From Actinostola sp. cb2023 (Eukaryota > Cnidaria > Anthozoa > Actiniaria > Actinostolidae), in the NCBI GenBank assembly GCA_033675265.1, contig JAUJYZ010000139.1, positions 173,316 to 237,315 of the forward strand: DNA of 64,000 nt, read 5' to 3'. The notes beneath the pieces are model-generated. The model made no database searches, was not told where the DNA came from, and was given only the letters and a program-made list of their open reading frames with translations. Numbering within the stretch: position 1 is the stretch's first letter; each line of letters starts with the position of its first letter. Below are positions 10,857 through 21,719 of this stretch, in pieces. Both the position numbers and the translations under genes were made by a program.

Positions 10857-11150
10857 GTTACTGCAGTTCTCAGTATTATGCGAACTCAGACATTCAAACA
10901 GTCTGCTGCAACTTGGTTTTTCGCTGCCGTCAATCAAATTCAAAACTCTAACAAATTCAAAACTAAATACATTCTTCGACCAAGTGATCCATAATTTAGC
11001 TCAAAATGATATTTGGTTTCCATTTGGTGGGTCTTCTGACTTTTATTTTTAAGTTTACTGATTTTTGATGTTGATTGACGGCAGCGAAAAACCAAGTTCC
11101 AGCCGACTGCTTGAATGTCTGAGTTCGCATAATACTGAGAATTGCAGTAA
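10857..11150. mobile_element. 294-bp foldback element
   Basis: Inverted arms of about 75 bp begin TTACTGCAGTTCTCAGTATT on the left and end AGTATTATGC-related sequence and GCAGTAA on the right, with a few mismatches. The centre is AT-rich. Non-coding. Confidence 0.75.
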
Positions 11151-11159
11151 GTAAAGGTA

Positions 11160-11630
11160 AATCAATAGATTGAAAGACCATCGACAGTTTAGTATTTACC
11201 CCAAAAAGTGCATTAATAAAAATGAAACTATCATCAAGTAATAAGCGTTTGAAAGGTGCAAAATACATGGAAACGAGGCATCTAGGGCCAAAGTTCAGTT
11301 TCTGGTACAAATCTTTGTAATTTCAAATCACTATAACTGTTCAAGATTGCATAGTACAGCCCTAAAATTTGGCGTGTTCATTATTGAAAACCCTCTCTTC
11401 AAAGAGATGGTCAGATATTGCTGTAATATATTCCCAATAACAAAGGAAATCAAATTTTACGATTCTACCATTTTAAAATGCATAAGGTCTATAGTCATTG
11501 TCATTTTGGTCGTAGTTTGTGTTCACAGTTTTTTCACTTGCATTTGATATTTCATAAGATTTTGATATGATTTTTTCACATTTTTCAGATATGATTTTGA
11601 GTCCGCGGAACGACCTGGCCCGAATACTAT
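11160..11630. other. Intergenic, no gene seen
   Basis: AT-rich sequence with short open frames lacking recognisable motifs. Nothing conserved with the rest of the window was noticed here. Confidence 0.5.
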
Positions 11631-12010
11631 ACGCTTGACATCTTTTAGAGTAGGTCTACCGCTAACGGCGTGTGCATTTGTATGTGAGATAAGCGTATTA
11701 GACATACTTCCTTCAAATCGTTTTTTCTCACGATCGCAAGACGACATAACCTTCAGCTTCCCCGAACAAGGTTTGTGAAGAAAGAGGTCCACTGTCGATA
11801 AAACCTCATAGATCGTTCCCAATCCCACTCGATTGCAGATTTATATAGAGACAACAGAACACGCCATACAGCTACGTAGATCTTCTTTTATATCAGAGGC
11901 CTTTCGGCTTAACAGCCCTCGTCAGTGATACAGTGATATGACTGTGAGATAAGCGTATTAGACATACTTCTTTCAAATCGTTTTTTCTCACGATCGATTG
12001 CAGATTGACT
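11620..12010 (-). repeat. Diverged relative of the family A rolling-circle element, with an internal direct repeat
   Basis: On the minus strand, 11700-11630 resembles the family A element at 38087-38160: both encode SHTNA and PTLKDV-type peptides around ACTCTAAAAGATGT. A 54-bp direct repeat (11683-11736 and 11943-11996, GATAAGCGTATTAGACATAC) brackets about 200 bp. No intact element ends were seen. Confidence 0.5.
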
Positions 12011-12374
12011 TAGTCATCATAGCTGTATTCACTGTTTAAAAATTTCTCAATGTTTAGATCTGAGATAACGATTATAGTGATCAACTCAGTGTTTGGTTAC
12101 TTGTTGGGTGACTCGGTAGAACATACAGAATTTGGAATCGCCCGGCACTCGACAACAATAATACCGGCCAGCTCAGAATTTGTATAAACGACTGGTTAAG
12201 AGGGTTAACAGTGCTAGCAAAATCGAGAAAACATACTTAGATTTTGCTAGATATCTTTACGTGATTGATTTTGAAGGCTGAACTTGCCCCTTGTGCTTCC
12301 TGATTGGTTTGTCATTTGTAATCTCTCTCGTGGTCAGACTTGTTGTCTCCAACTCTACATTCTTCGACCTGGAC

Positions 12375-12375
12375 C

Positions 12376-12416
<41 letters not shown>
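12375..12416. repeat. (CAA)n microsatellite
   Basis: About 14 perfect CAA units. Confidence 0.97.
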
Positions 12417-12669
12417 AATTGTATTCTTAGACTCGTGCACGAGTAATAATCTGAGGCTTGTATTTTATTGGCAAAATTGTCAGGATTCTAACAACAAGAT
12501 CACGATTTCTCTGTTAACAACTTCAAGGGGTTTCCTGCAAAAACAGAGTAAGTGACTTGTGATGAAGATCCAAATTCTCCTTTGAAAATCAAAGAATCTC
12601 AAAAAATCTCTTGAAAGGAGAATTTAGATTTTGATCAGATATCACTTATGTTGTTCTTGCAGGGAGTCC

Positions 12670-13019
12670 TTCACCCAGTACCCTGCGAGCAGAGTACCCT
12701 CCTCATGGCGAGAGGAAAGAAGACTCTCTGCCGAAATCCTGTATTTTCTTTGAAGTCACTGTCGCTCAAGAATCGGGGTACTCAAACAGGTTTTGCTTCC
12801 GGTCAAACTTGTTTTTATGAGCTTTGCACCCACAATCATGGTAGCTCGTGAAGAGTTATTACAAACAGTATTTGAGTCCGAGTGGGCGTGGAAATGCATT
12901 GGTCTCTAACAACCCGTTGCGCATGCTCAAATAAGAAAATACAGGATTTTGGCAGTCTTCTTTCCTTCTCTCGTCCGGAGGAAGTGAAAGGAGATTCTGC
13001 TTGCAGGGTATTCACCCAG
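12670..13019. mobile_element. 332-bp foldback element with 9-bp target duplication
   Basis: The element spans 12679-13010. Arms of about 75-80 bp begin TACCCTGCGAGCAGAG on the left and end with CTGCTTGCAGGGTA on the right. The inner arm parts match over GGAAAGAAGACT and ATCCTGTATTTTC. TTCACCCAG flanks it at 12670-12678 and 13011-13019. The 9-bp duplication groups it with the other Mutator-like candidates here. Confidence 0.8.
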
Positions 13020-13368
13020 TTACCTGTCAATCATGACAATGCAGCTCATTATAATAACCTCACTAACAATATTGTTTTATACAAAATTTATGATTTTATA
13101 TCCTGGTGCAGAGAGCCCCTTATGTGGCTGTAACACCAGAAGGGGTTCTGGCTCAAGTTAATGATTCTACTGCTATTAGAGAAACCTTTTGTGTCATTGG
13201 CAAGAATTGCCATCATTCAGTGTCCCCAACAACTATCTGTTCTAAAAATGCATAAGATATGACTGTTTTGCTACATATAGTCAATCAATGTTCTGTGCAT
13301 TAATCTTTTGGAAGAGGTTATCTCTTAGCCTGAATATCAGCGTTTCCTCTGGGTTGTGTCGTTCCTAG

Positions 13369-13509
13369 CTTGAAAGGTAGCCGTGCATCGAAGCAAGGCC
13401 AACGGTGACCTTGCAATGATAGAGACCTTTTTCAACACCTTGGACAATAATTATTCACCAAGGTCACCGTTGTCTCATTTGACATGCAAAGGCACGGCTA
13501 CCTTTCAAG
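13369..13509. mobile_element. 141-bp foldback element
   Basis: Perfect 18-bp inverted ends read CTTGAAAGGTAGCCGTGC. The inner arms also pair through ACGGTGACCTTG. No target duplication was resolved. Confidence 0.75.
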
Positions 13510-13511
13510 AT

Positions 13512-14230
13512 GGCATCGGGAACTGTAAAAAGGAGTATTCTCTCTGTGTTTCTATAATTTTCAAATGATCTTCCAAGCATTACCTTTTTAGTAGAGAACA
13601 TTATTTGTATTAACAGTTCTTGATTACAGCCATTTCATAAAAAAATGACAGCCACAGTCCGATTCTAGCCTCCTACGCAGAAGTTTTAGAAAAGAAAACC
13701 AACCCAACTAAAATGTCTGCAAACGAGGCTAAGTGTGATTCATGAAGAGAGCTTCCTCGGTTTACTGCCCAGCATGGGCACATGATGCAGCTATATGACT
13801 ATTCATAATATACTGATAGTTCATCTAACTGTCTCATCAATCAATGTTATATGAAAAAATAACTTGTTTTCTTCCAATAATATATATATATATGTATGTA
13901 GCTTGCAAATGGATTTTAAACTGAGCGTTTACAGTGTGTTTTATAGCATTTTTGATGAGCGAGTTCCGATGTTGTTCTGAAAGTTTGCATTGAACTTGGG
14001 AACTTTGAAATTAACTTTGTTAGATAACTTTGTACTTGCTTCCCGTGTGAATTCCGAAAGATAAAAATTTGCTTACTTCTTTAGGGAGAGAACTACCTTG
14101 TTTTGCAATCCAATTCACTTTGCAAAACTCCTGTGTACTTGTACTTCAATTCCAACGAATTTCCAAATTCACACATTCATACATACATGTACATATTTTA
14201 TTTAGTACCATATTTGTTTAAAATATTACA
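13512..14230. other. Intergenic, no gene seen
   Basis: AT-rich sequence with a short TA dinucleotide stretch near 13883. Open frames are short and unremarkable. Confidence 0.5.
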
Positions 14231-14233
14231 AAG

Positions 14234-14379
14234 TTTAAAGTGCTACTTGGACGAAAATCCGTCAAAATTTAAAATGAGCTGTAATTTTGCTGAAGTAATT
14301 TTGGTCGTTCAAAATTACTTCAGCAAAATTACAGCTCATTTTAAATTTTGACTGATTTTGGTCCAAGTAGCACTTTAAA
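14234..14379. mobile_element. 146-bp near-perfect palindromic element
   Basis: The arms begin TTTAAAGTGCTACTTGG and pair almost to the centre, giving a stem of about 65 bp with a loop of about 10 bases. It is a typical foldback miniature element. The target duplication cannot be separated from the A/T-rich ends. Confidence 0.8.
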
Positions 14380-14577
14380 GAGAAATTAAACTGGCATTTA
14401 GTTACAAGCCATCTACAATAACCATACGGCTAACCTAGATACTTAGATAGTTAAATTTTTATCCTTCAGAATTCACACAAAAAAAAGACGCGAGGGGGTG
14501 AGGCGAGAAGGGTAGATGCGCGAGGGGCTGTTTTGCAGTCTACAACCTCAATATTGTGCATCATTTGCTGGAATACA

Positions 14578-14790
14578 TTCATAATTCACGAGGACAAAAC
14601 AAAGGACGTCACAGTTTGGAACTGGGTCACATTTAACTTTGAATTTCTCCAAGAATTATTAATGGTTCGAAAAACAATATCAAACACTAGAAAGAGTTGC
14701 TCCAATTTCCAAACTCTTCAAAGTTGGCTGGAAAAAAGAAACAAGCAAACTTCTTTGTGTTTGGAAATCGGAGAAGCACTCTTTGTCTTG
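14578..14790. repeat. Dispersed repeat, second copy split at 27898-28500
   Basis: Sequence from ATTCACGAGGACAAAACAAA through GAATTTCTCCAAGAA and ATATCAAACACT is repeated with about 80 percent identity by eye at 27898-28500. That copy is interrupted by a poly-G-ended element. It is an old interspersed repeat of unknown class. Confidence 0.6.
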
Positions 14791-14867
14791 TTCGATATAT
14801 TATTTGATACTGCATTCATTCCTAAAAATATAATATTGTCTAGATAGATTCTGGATTGGTCGATTGT

Positions 14868-17800
14868 TCAGTCTCCATCTGTCATCTGTAAGAATTGGGC
14901 GTAGGAATCTCGACTGCACTCACCCTTGGGGTTGAATGAAAACTTGTAATAACTACCATCAGCACATATCACTGGAACAGAGAAAATAAAATGCAATAAG
15001 GAATAGGATGAAATGGGAAATGAATGCATGGATTAATGAACGAGAAAAACAAATTACAGACCAATATTGAAGGAGAGAAAGCTAAAGACACTGGAAGGCT
15101 AGATAGTTGGATGGTTGGAAGGACAGAGGACAGAAAGATTATTGTAGAGTTGAAGTGGTAGTATGGATGAAAGACAATGATTGGCCCCTGGGGTACTCCC
15201 CTAAGGTATGGTTTTGGTATTAGTCAGACTCGAACATGATATGTATACATGTATATATCACACTTGAATCTGGAATGGTACAGGGTATGTTTTTACTGTA
15301 TCTAGTCTAGAACAGGTTATCTTTTTAAAGCATTTTGTCTGGAACAGGGGACTCCAAAGGAACAAGGTTTTGGCACCCCTCTCCCCCTGGGATGATTATT
15401 GAGTTGGTTGAATGAAAACACTAACAGAGATAGACGATGGCACAGAGAAAGAATGGATGGAATTGAATGAGATTGAAAGAGTAGATGGCAGTTCAAATCT
15501 TAGAATATGATGATCAATCACCTATAACAGTGTTCTTCTCTGCGCCAAATGCACAAATACAGTGTGGGTCACCAGGAACCTGGACTCTCGAAAAACTCCA
15601 CTTAGAGCTAAAATACTTTGGAAGAAAACTATGTGCTGACGCAAGACTGAAAATAGAAACAAAGTTAATTGACAATCTATTGAAAAGCACACCAAAAATT
15701 GAGGACAGATTTGCTTTATACAATGTAAGTTAGGCAGTAACCTTGATTGTTTATTTTTCTTTGGATCTTCCACAGCAAATATATGTATAGTGCCATGGTC
15801 ACTGGATACACATAACAACTCAGAATCATGGTTGAAGTTTATGCTGCAAGCAATATGTAGAACATTCCTATGTTACACAGTATTGTACAGTTCAAGATGA
15901 ATACAAGCATGCTAACTGGGTCTAACTGGCATTATCAAGTGACTTGACCTGATTTGACTGACTGAATGACTTGACCTGATTTGACTGACTGAATGACTTG
16001 ACCTGCTTTGACTGACTGAATGACTTGACTTGATTTGACTGACTGAATGACTTGACCTGATTTGACTGACTGAATGACTTGACTGACTGAATGACTTGAC
16101 CTGATTTGACTGACTGAATGACTTGACCTGTCCCGATTTGACTGACTGAATGACTTGACATGATTTGACTGACTGAATGACTTGACCTGATTTGACTGAC
16201 TGAATGACTTGACCTGATTTGACTGACTGAATGACTTGACTGACTGAATGACTTGACCTGTCCTGATTTGACTGACTGAATGACTGAATGACTTGACCTG
16301 TCCTGATTTGACTGACTGGATGACTTGACCTGTCCTGATTTGACTGACTGAATGACTTGACCTGTCCTGATTTGACTGACTGAATGATTTGACTGACTGA
16401 ATGACTTGACCTGTCCTGATTTGACTGACTGAATGACTTGACCTGATTTGACTGACTGAATGACTTGACTGACTGAATGACTTGACTGAATGAATGACTT
16501 GACCTGATTTGACTGACTGAATGACTTGACTGACTGAATGACTTGACCTGTCCTGATTTGACTGACTGAATGACTTGACCTGACTTTGCTGACTGAATGG
16601 CTTGACCTGTCCTGATTTGACTGACTGAATGACTTGACCTGATTTGACTGACTGAATGACTTGACTGACTGAATGACTTGACTGACTGAATGACTTGACC
16701 TGATTTGACTGACTGAATGACTTGACTGACTGAATGACTTGACTGACTGAATGACTTGACCTGTCCTGATCTGACTGACTGAATGACTTGACCTGACTTT
16801 GCTGACTGAATGACTTGATCTGTCCTGATTTGACTGGCTGAATGACTTGACCTGATTTGACTGACTGAATGACTTTACTGACTGAATGACTTGATCTGAC
16901 TTTACTGACTGAATGACTTGACCTGATTTGACTGACTGAATGATTTGACTGACTGAATGACTTGACCTGACTGACTGAATGACTTGATCTGACTTTACTG
17001 ATGGACTGGTCAAATTTGATTTGACTGAGTGACTTTACTAGCTGACTAAAGTGACTCACTTGAAGTTAACTGATTCACCAATTGACTGTCAGACTGCTTG
17101 GTGTATAATATCTGATTGACGAACCAATCAAGGATGCATACTCACCAATATATGTTTGCACTACCAGACCCCCGTCTCAGTTCATGTAACTGTGTACCAT
17201 TACTTGTATCAAAAACTCTTATAAGGGTACCCTAAAACATACAAGAATGGATGATAAATATAGTTGATATGAGACAGTTAATAATATCAATGCTGTGATG
17301 ATTTAATTTTACAAGGAAATATAAACCTTATTTACATGCTCAAAAAATAGCTTGGCACCTCAACTTTTACACTGTCAGTAACCATTTTAGCAGTGCTGTA
17401 CTACAAGTACATACTGTAAATAGCATCAGCATCCCTACATGTATGTAAAGCACCAGTGCCTTTTAAAATGTTTGGGTCTGCGATGTTTACATTTCAACAT
17501 TAGGTTGCTTTGCACAAATCTATTGGCACTGTGTCCAAAGTTTTTAGTGTTGTGCAATCTTTTTTGAGAGTATAAATGCAGGGGGTGATAGGGTCATTTT
17601 CGTATGAGTGGGAAACCTATGGCACAGAGTTACGGTCAAGGTACGGAATCAAAGACATTCTATTCAACCAATCACAGTGCATAAAATCATTGCTCAACCA
17701 ATCAGAATGCTTGGACATGGCACCGTCACCACACAGCACCATAATTACTTCCTGGCCCACTCATATGAAAATGACTCTATTGAAACACTGTGAGCTGTAT

Positions 17801-20800
17801 GTACCTTTTCAGATGCCGTAGCAAGCCGTGTGCCTTGTAGGTTCATAGCAATGCAAGACATGGCAGCTTCATGTGCAGCCACCTCTAATGGGGGTCGTTC
17901 TGTGTTAGCAAGGTCTACTATTTGCACATGACCTGTTTTACGTCCAGGGAAAGTTAACAGTGAATTGTTGCTGCTAGGGCAGAGCACACAGAGACCTGAT
18001 GGGGACAAAACGCACAGTTGTTGATGTGATTTTACCAAAATAATGTCCTTGGCAAGTAGATGGTGTTATCCAATAACATTTAGTTATTATTATTTATTGT
18101 AATTTATTATTATACTTGTAATATTTTTAGATGTAAAGTGCCCTTTTAGGGAAAATTGCTGTAGAAATAAATTATTATTATTGTCAATATTATTATTATT
18201 GTTAGTTTTCTCTCTATTAAAGGTCTAACAAAATCTGTATGTCTGCCTCATTGTCCATCTGTCTGTCTGTGTGTCCGTCTGTTTGTCTGTCTGCCCATCT
18301 GTCTGTTTGTCTGTCTGTCCATTTGTCTGTCCGTCTGTCTGCCTGTCTGTCTATGTATCTATCTGTCCATCTGTCTGTTTGTCTGTCATTCTGTTTGTCT
18401 GTCTGTCCATTTGTCTGTTTGCCTGTCTGTCCATTTGTCTGTCCATCTGTCTGTCTGTCTATGCATCTATCTGCCCATCTGTCTGTTTGTCTGTCTGCCC
18501 ATCTGTCTGTTTGTCTGTCTGTCCATTTGTCTGTCTGTCCATTTGTCTGCCAGTCTGTCTGCCTGTCTGTCTACAGACAATGGATGAGAGAATGAGTTTG
18601 TACCTTTTGGGTTGTTTGCTGTCTCAAACACATGAAGCTGCTGTGGCTTTTGAGTAAATGTAAAAACTTTTATCATGTTCTCCAAAACCACCACAATTCT
18701 GAGCAAAACAAAAAAATACAAGAATATTAAATGTAATTTAGTCAAGGTTAAACTGAACCTTGTCTAGAGAGGGGATCTACAGTGTACATGTATATATATA
18801 GATAGCTTGCTAGTACTGGCCAGCAGTATTGCCCATTACCTTGTCTAGAGAGGGGATCTACATGTATATATAGATAGCTTGCTAGTACTGGCCAGCAGTA
18901 TTGCCCATTACCTTGTCTAGAGAGGGGATCTACATACATATAGATAGCTTGCTAGTACTGGCCAGCAGTATTGCCCATTACCTTGTCTAGAGAGGGGATC
19001 TACATGTATATATAGATAGCTTGCTAGTACTGGCCAGCAGTATTGCCCATTACCTTGTCTAGAGAGGGGATCTACATGTATATATAGATAGCTTGCTAGT
19101 ACTGGCCAGCAGTATTGCCCATTACCTTGTCTAGAGAGGGGATCTACATGTATATATAGATAGCTTGCTAGTACTGGCCAGCAGTATTGCCCATTACCTT
19201 GTCTAGAGAGGGGATCTACATGTATATATAGATAGCTTGCTAGTACTGGCCAGCAGTATTGCCCATTACCTTGTCTAGAGAGGGGATCTACATGTATATA
19301 TAGATAGCTTGCTAGTACTGGCCAGCAGTATTGCCCATTACCTTGTCTAGAGAGGGGATCTACATGTATATATAGATAGCTTGCTAGTACTGGCCAGCAG
19401 TATTGCCCATTACCTTGTCTAGAGAGGGGATCTACATGTATATATAGATAGCTTGCTAGTACTGGCCAGCAGTATTGCCCATTACCTTGTCTAGAGAGGG
19501 GATCTACATGTATATATAGATAGCTTGCTAGTACTGGCCAGCAGTATTGCCCATTACCTTGTCTAGAGAGGGGATCTACATGTATATATAGATAGCTTGC
19601 TAGTACTGGCCAGCAGTATTGCCCATTACCTTGTCTAGAGGGGGATCTAGGGATAGCTTCCTGGTGCTGGCCAGCAGTATTGCCCATTACCTTGTCTAGA
19701 GAGGGGATCTACATACATATAGATAGCTTGCTAGTACTGGCCAGCAGTATTGCCCATTACCTTGTCTAGAGGGGGATCTAGGGATAGCTTCCTGGTGCTG
19801 GCCAGCAGTGTTGCCCATTACCTTGTCTAGAGAGGGGATCTACATACATATAGATAGCTTGCTAGTACTGGCCAGCAGTATTGCCCATTACCTTGTCTAG
19901 AAGGGGATCTAAGAATTGATTCCTTTATCTAGTGGGGTGAGGGTACCTTAGGATTCAGGGGCAGGGTTGTCATGACTACCTACTGCCTGGCAACTAGCTA
20001 GGACACTAAGTCCCAGATCAGACAGCCTAGGCACCAACTTGCACCTATGAGTTTAATTGTATTGATTCAAAGAATATCAGTGAATTATTTAAAATGTACA
20101 TACCTATCCCTTCGTAGTTTCACTGCTCTTACTGCACTAGAGAAATCCAACTCAATGACACACTTTTTCTTCAAATCATCCCACACCATCACTGATGAAA
20201 AGAGGAAATGATTCAATTCAATATCTACAGTCAAACCTTCACTCAGACATCTCCCATAAGTGGACACCCACACACATGTACATATATATACAGTCTATAG
20301 CTCTATAAAAAGGATGGCGCCTTCCCCTTCACACCTAAAAAAATGAATTTCTTACACAAAATGGCCATTCAGTCTTGAGGGACAGAAAATAAGTTTGTGA
20401 TATGTTGAATAAAATCATTGTATCGGTATAAGATCATGTACTGGTATTAAAGAAGCTATGTTTGCTTCTCAGACTATACATATTTCGCTTGAAATGTGAC
20501 AATGGCTTCAACATTTCCACGAGTCCAAACAGCAATGAGCAAGCGAGAGATGTGAACACCAGCATTAGATACACTCTTTGAACTGGTGCCTGGTTACTCA
20601 ACGATAGCAAGCATTATGTGATGGCCCTACTCAATAGTGACTCTTGTTGGCTTCTTTGTCAGACCCTTTAAAGCTTACTGGGCTTCATAACCATTCTTTT
20701 CTATTAATAATTGTGTATATGGATTCATATCAATCACTGAACTCACCTCTAGTGGCAGGGTATTTAGGATTTCTGCCTCCACCAACGAGGGCTAAATAAT

Positions 20801-21405
20801 TACATCTAAATAGCATTTCAACATGACCAATACCACCATCTGAAAAGTCTGCATAGACACAACAACAACTATATTTTAGACAATACAAACGACAACATGT
20901 GAAAGAAATATTGCAGTGAGACCAGCAACAAAAACATGTAAGAGTTAGTTTCACAATATTACAAAATATATATTGTGAAACTGCATGTTTTTGTTGCTGG
21001 TAACTCGCTGCAATATTTCTTTCACATTACAAAGTGTACATTTCCAAGAGGTTTTTAAAATTGATTGAATTTTCACACGTATAACTATAACATAAAGTTA
21101 AAGCTTATTTATAAGTTAATGTACCTTGTCGCTCTTTTTCCTTGAGTGGATCACAGTTGTAGATTCTGAATCCATTTTCCATTGCACAGGCAAAGCAACC
21201 TGAAATGACAGTCGTCTTAATTATTGATGGAGACTCAAATCAGTCAAGAATAAGATAACGACTTATGAATGACTAAGCTTACTCACATTCTAGAAAATAG
21301 GGTGGAAAAAGTTTTAAATTTCTTCCAAATCTACCCACCTTGGTCCTGATTAAACCCCACAAAGAGAAGACCATTCCCCGAGGACCGAGGCTGCACGATA
21401 TTCAT
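14868..21405 (-). CDS. WDR45B: WD-repeat phosphoinositide-interacting protein 3 (WIPI3)
   Basis: Ten coding exons join to 344 residues, the length of the vertebrate protein: 21405-21339, 21199-21125, 20848-20747, 20191-20104, 18698-18604, 17995-17805, 17231-17146, 15843-15742, 15646-15522 and 14971-14868 (stop TGA). All junctions are GT-AG and keep frame. The protein is a PROPPIN seven-bladed propeller that binds phosphatidylinositol 3-phosphate and 3,5-bisphosphate on autophagic and endolysosomal membranes. Diagnostic segments are [56 protein letters not shown], the HELRRG form of the FRRG lipid-binding motif, and [16 protein letters not shown]4 (WDR45) is excluded by the [10 protein letters not shown] and [11 protein letters not shown] segments. 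Introns carry large minisatellites and miniature elements. It is divergently paired with COX19. Confidence 0.95.
15946..17040. repeat. 27-bp minisatellite in a WDR45B intron
   Basis: About 40 irregular units based on TTGACTGACTGAATGACT with CTGATT or CTGTCCTGATT spacers fill most of the intron between exons 7 and 8. Unit length varies (17, 27 or 32 bp). The long Ser/Gln/Val open frames on the minus strand are products of the repeat, not genes. Confidence 0.95.
17590..17780. mobile_element. About 190-bp miniature element in a WDR45B intron
   Basis: Inverted ends GTCATTTTCGTATGAGTGGG and CCCACTCATATGAAAATGAC bracket an interior with two CCAATCA boxes. This interior is the source unit of the 129-bp array at 7463-7978. 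It lies in the intron between exons 6 and 7, its right end about 25 bp from the exon 6 donor. Confidence 0.8.
18239..18575. repeat. Degenerate (CTGT)n tract in a WDR45B intron
   Basis: Over 300 bp of CTGT-rich tetranucleotide sequence ends about 30 bp from the donor of exon 5. Cys/Leu/Ser open frames across it are artefacts. Confidence 0.93.
18762..19915. repeat. 72-bp minisatellite in a WDR45B intron
   Basis: About 16 units of 72 bp, each containing CCTTGTCTAGAGAGGGGATC and GGCCAGCAGTATTGCCCATT, lie between exons 4 and 5. The central units look identical by eye, while those at both ends vary, including a shorter form with GGGATAGCTTCCTGG. This suggests recent homogenisation. The minus-strand open frame of 256 codons is an artefact because 72 is divisible by three. 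Confidence 0.97.
20898..21026. mobile_element. 129-bp foldback element filling WDR45B intron 2
   Basis: The arms begin TGTGAAAGAAATATTGCAG and pair over about 55 bp. It makes up about half of the 276-bp intron between exons 2 and 3. Confidence 0.75.
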
Positions 21406-21719
21406 ATCTTGCATCAAACAGAGGCAAGGAAATATTGCACAAAGTTTAAGGAACTCGTTCACAAAGTACCAACTCGTTCAGCCATTTTGAAGTTATTTGC
21501 ACGTGACCAGAACAACTGCGATGTGACACACGATGAATCGACCAATCAAAGCGTGGGTTGTATGCTCACAATATTTCTAACGGATAATTTGATTGGCTTA
21601 TTGGAGAAGATGTCCCATAATCCCTCACGCCTTCTACAGGACGATAACAAATATGGCGGACGTGATGTGACTTTCATCACTTCGACGAACAAAAAGGTTT
21701 AGTAAAATAAACTTGCAGT
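21406..21719. promoter_or_regulatory. Divergent WDR45B/COX19 promoter region
   Basis: Only 314 bp separate the two start codons. The region contains CCAAT boxes in both orientations (ACCAATCAAAG near 21540 and GATTGGC near 21591) and AAATATGGCGGAC near 21650, close to the YY1 consensus. No TATA box was seen. The arrangement suggests a shared bidirectional promoter; the binding sites are inferred from sequence only. Confidence 0.65.

Noticed and set aside
15922..17059. Two minus-strand open frames of over 360 codons rich in Ser, Gln and Val
   Set aside because: They translate the 27-bp minisatellite in a WDR45B intron, in several frames at once; no other protein-like sequence is attached.
18239..18657. 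Cys/Leu/Ser-rich plus-strand frames
   Set aside because: Artefact of the CTGT tract in a WDR45B intron.
18917..19687. Minus-strand 256-codon frame with a 24-residue repeat
   Set aside because: It is the 72-bp intronic minisatellite read in phase; the period is a multiple of three, so a long frame is expected.
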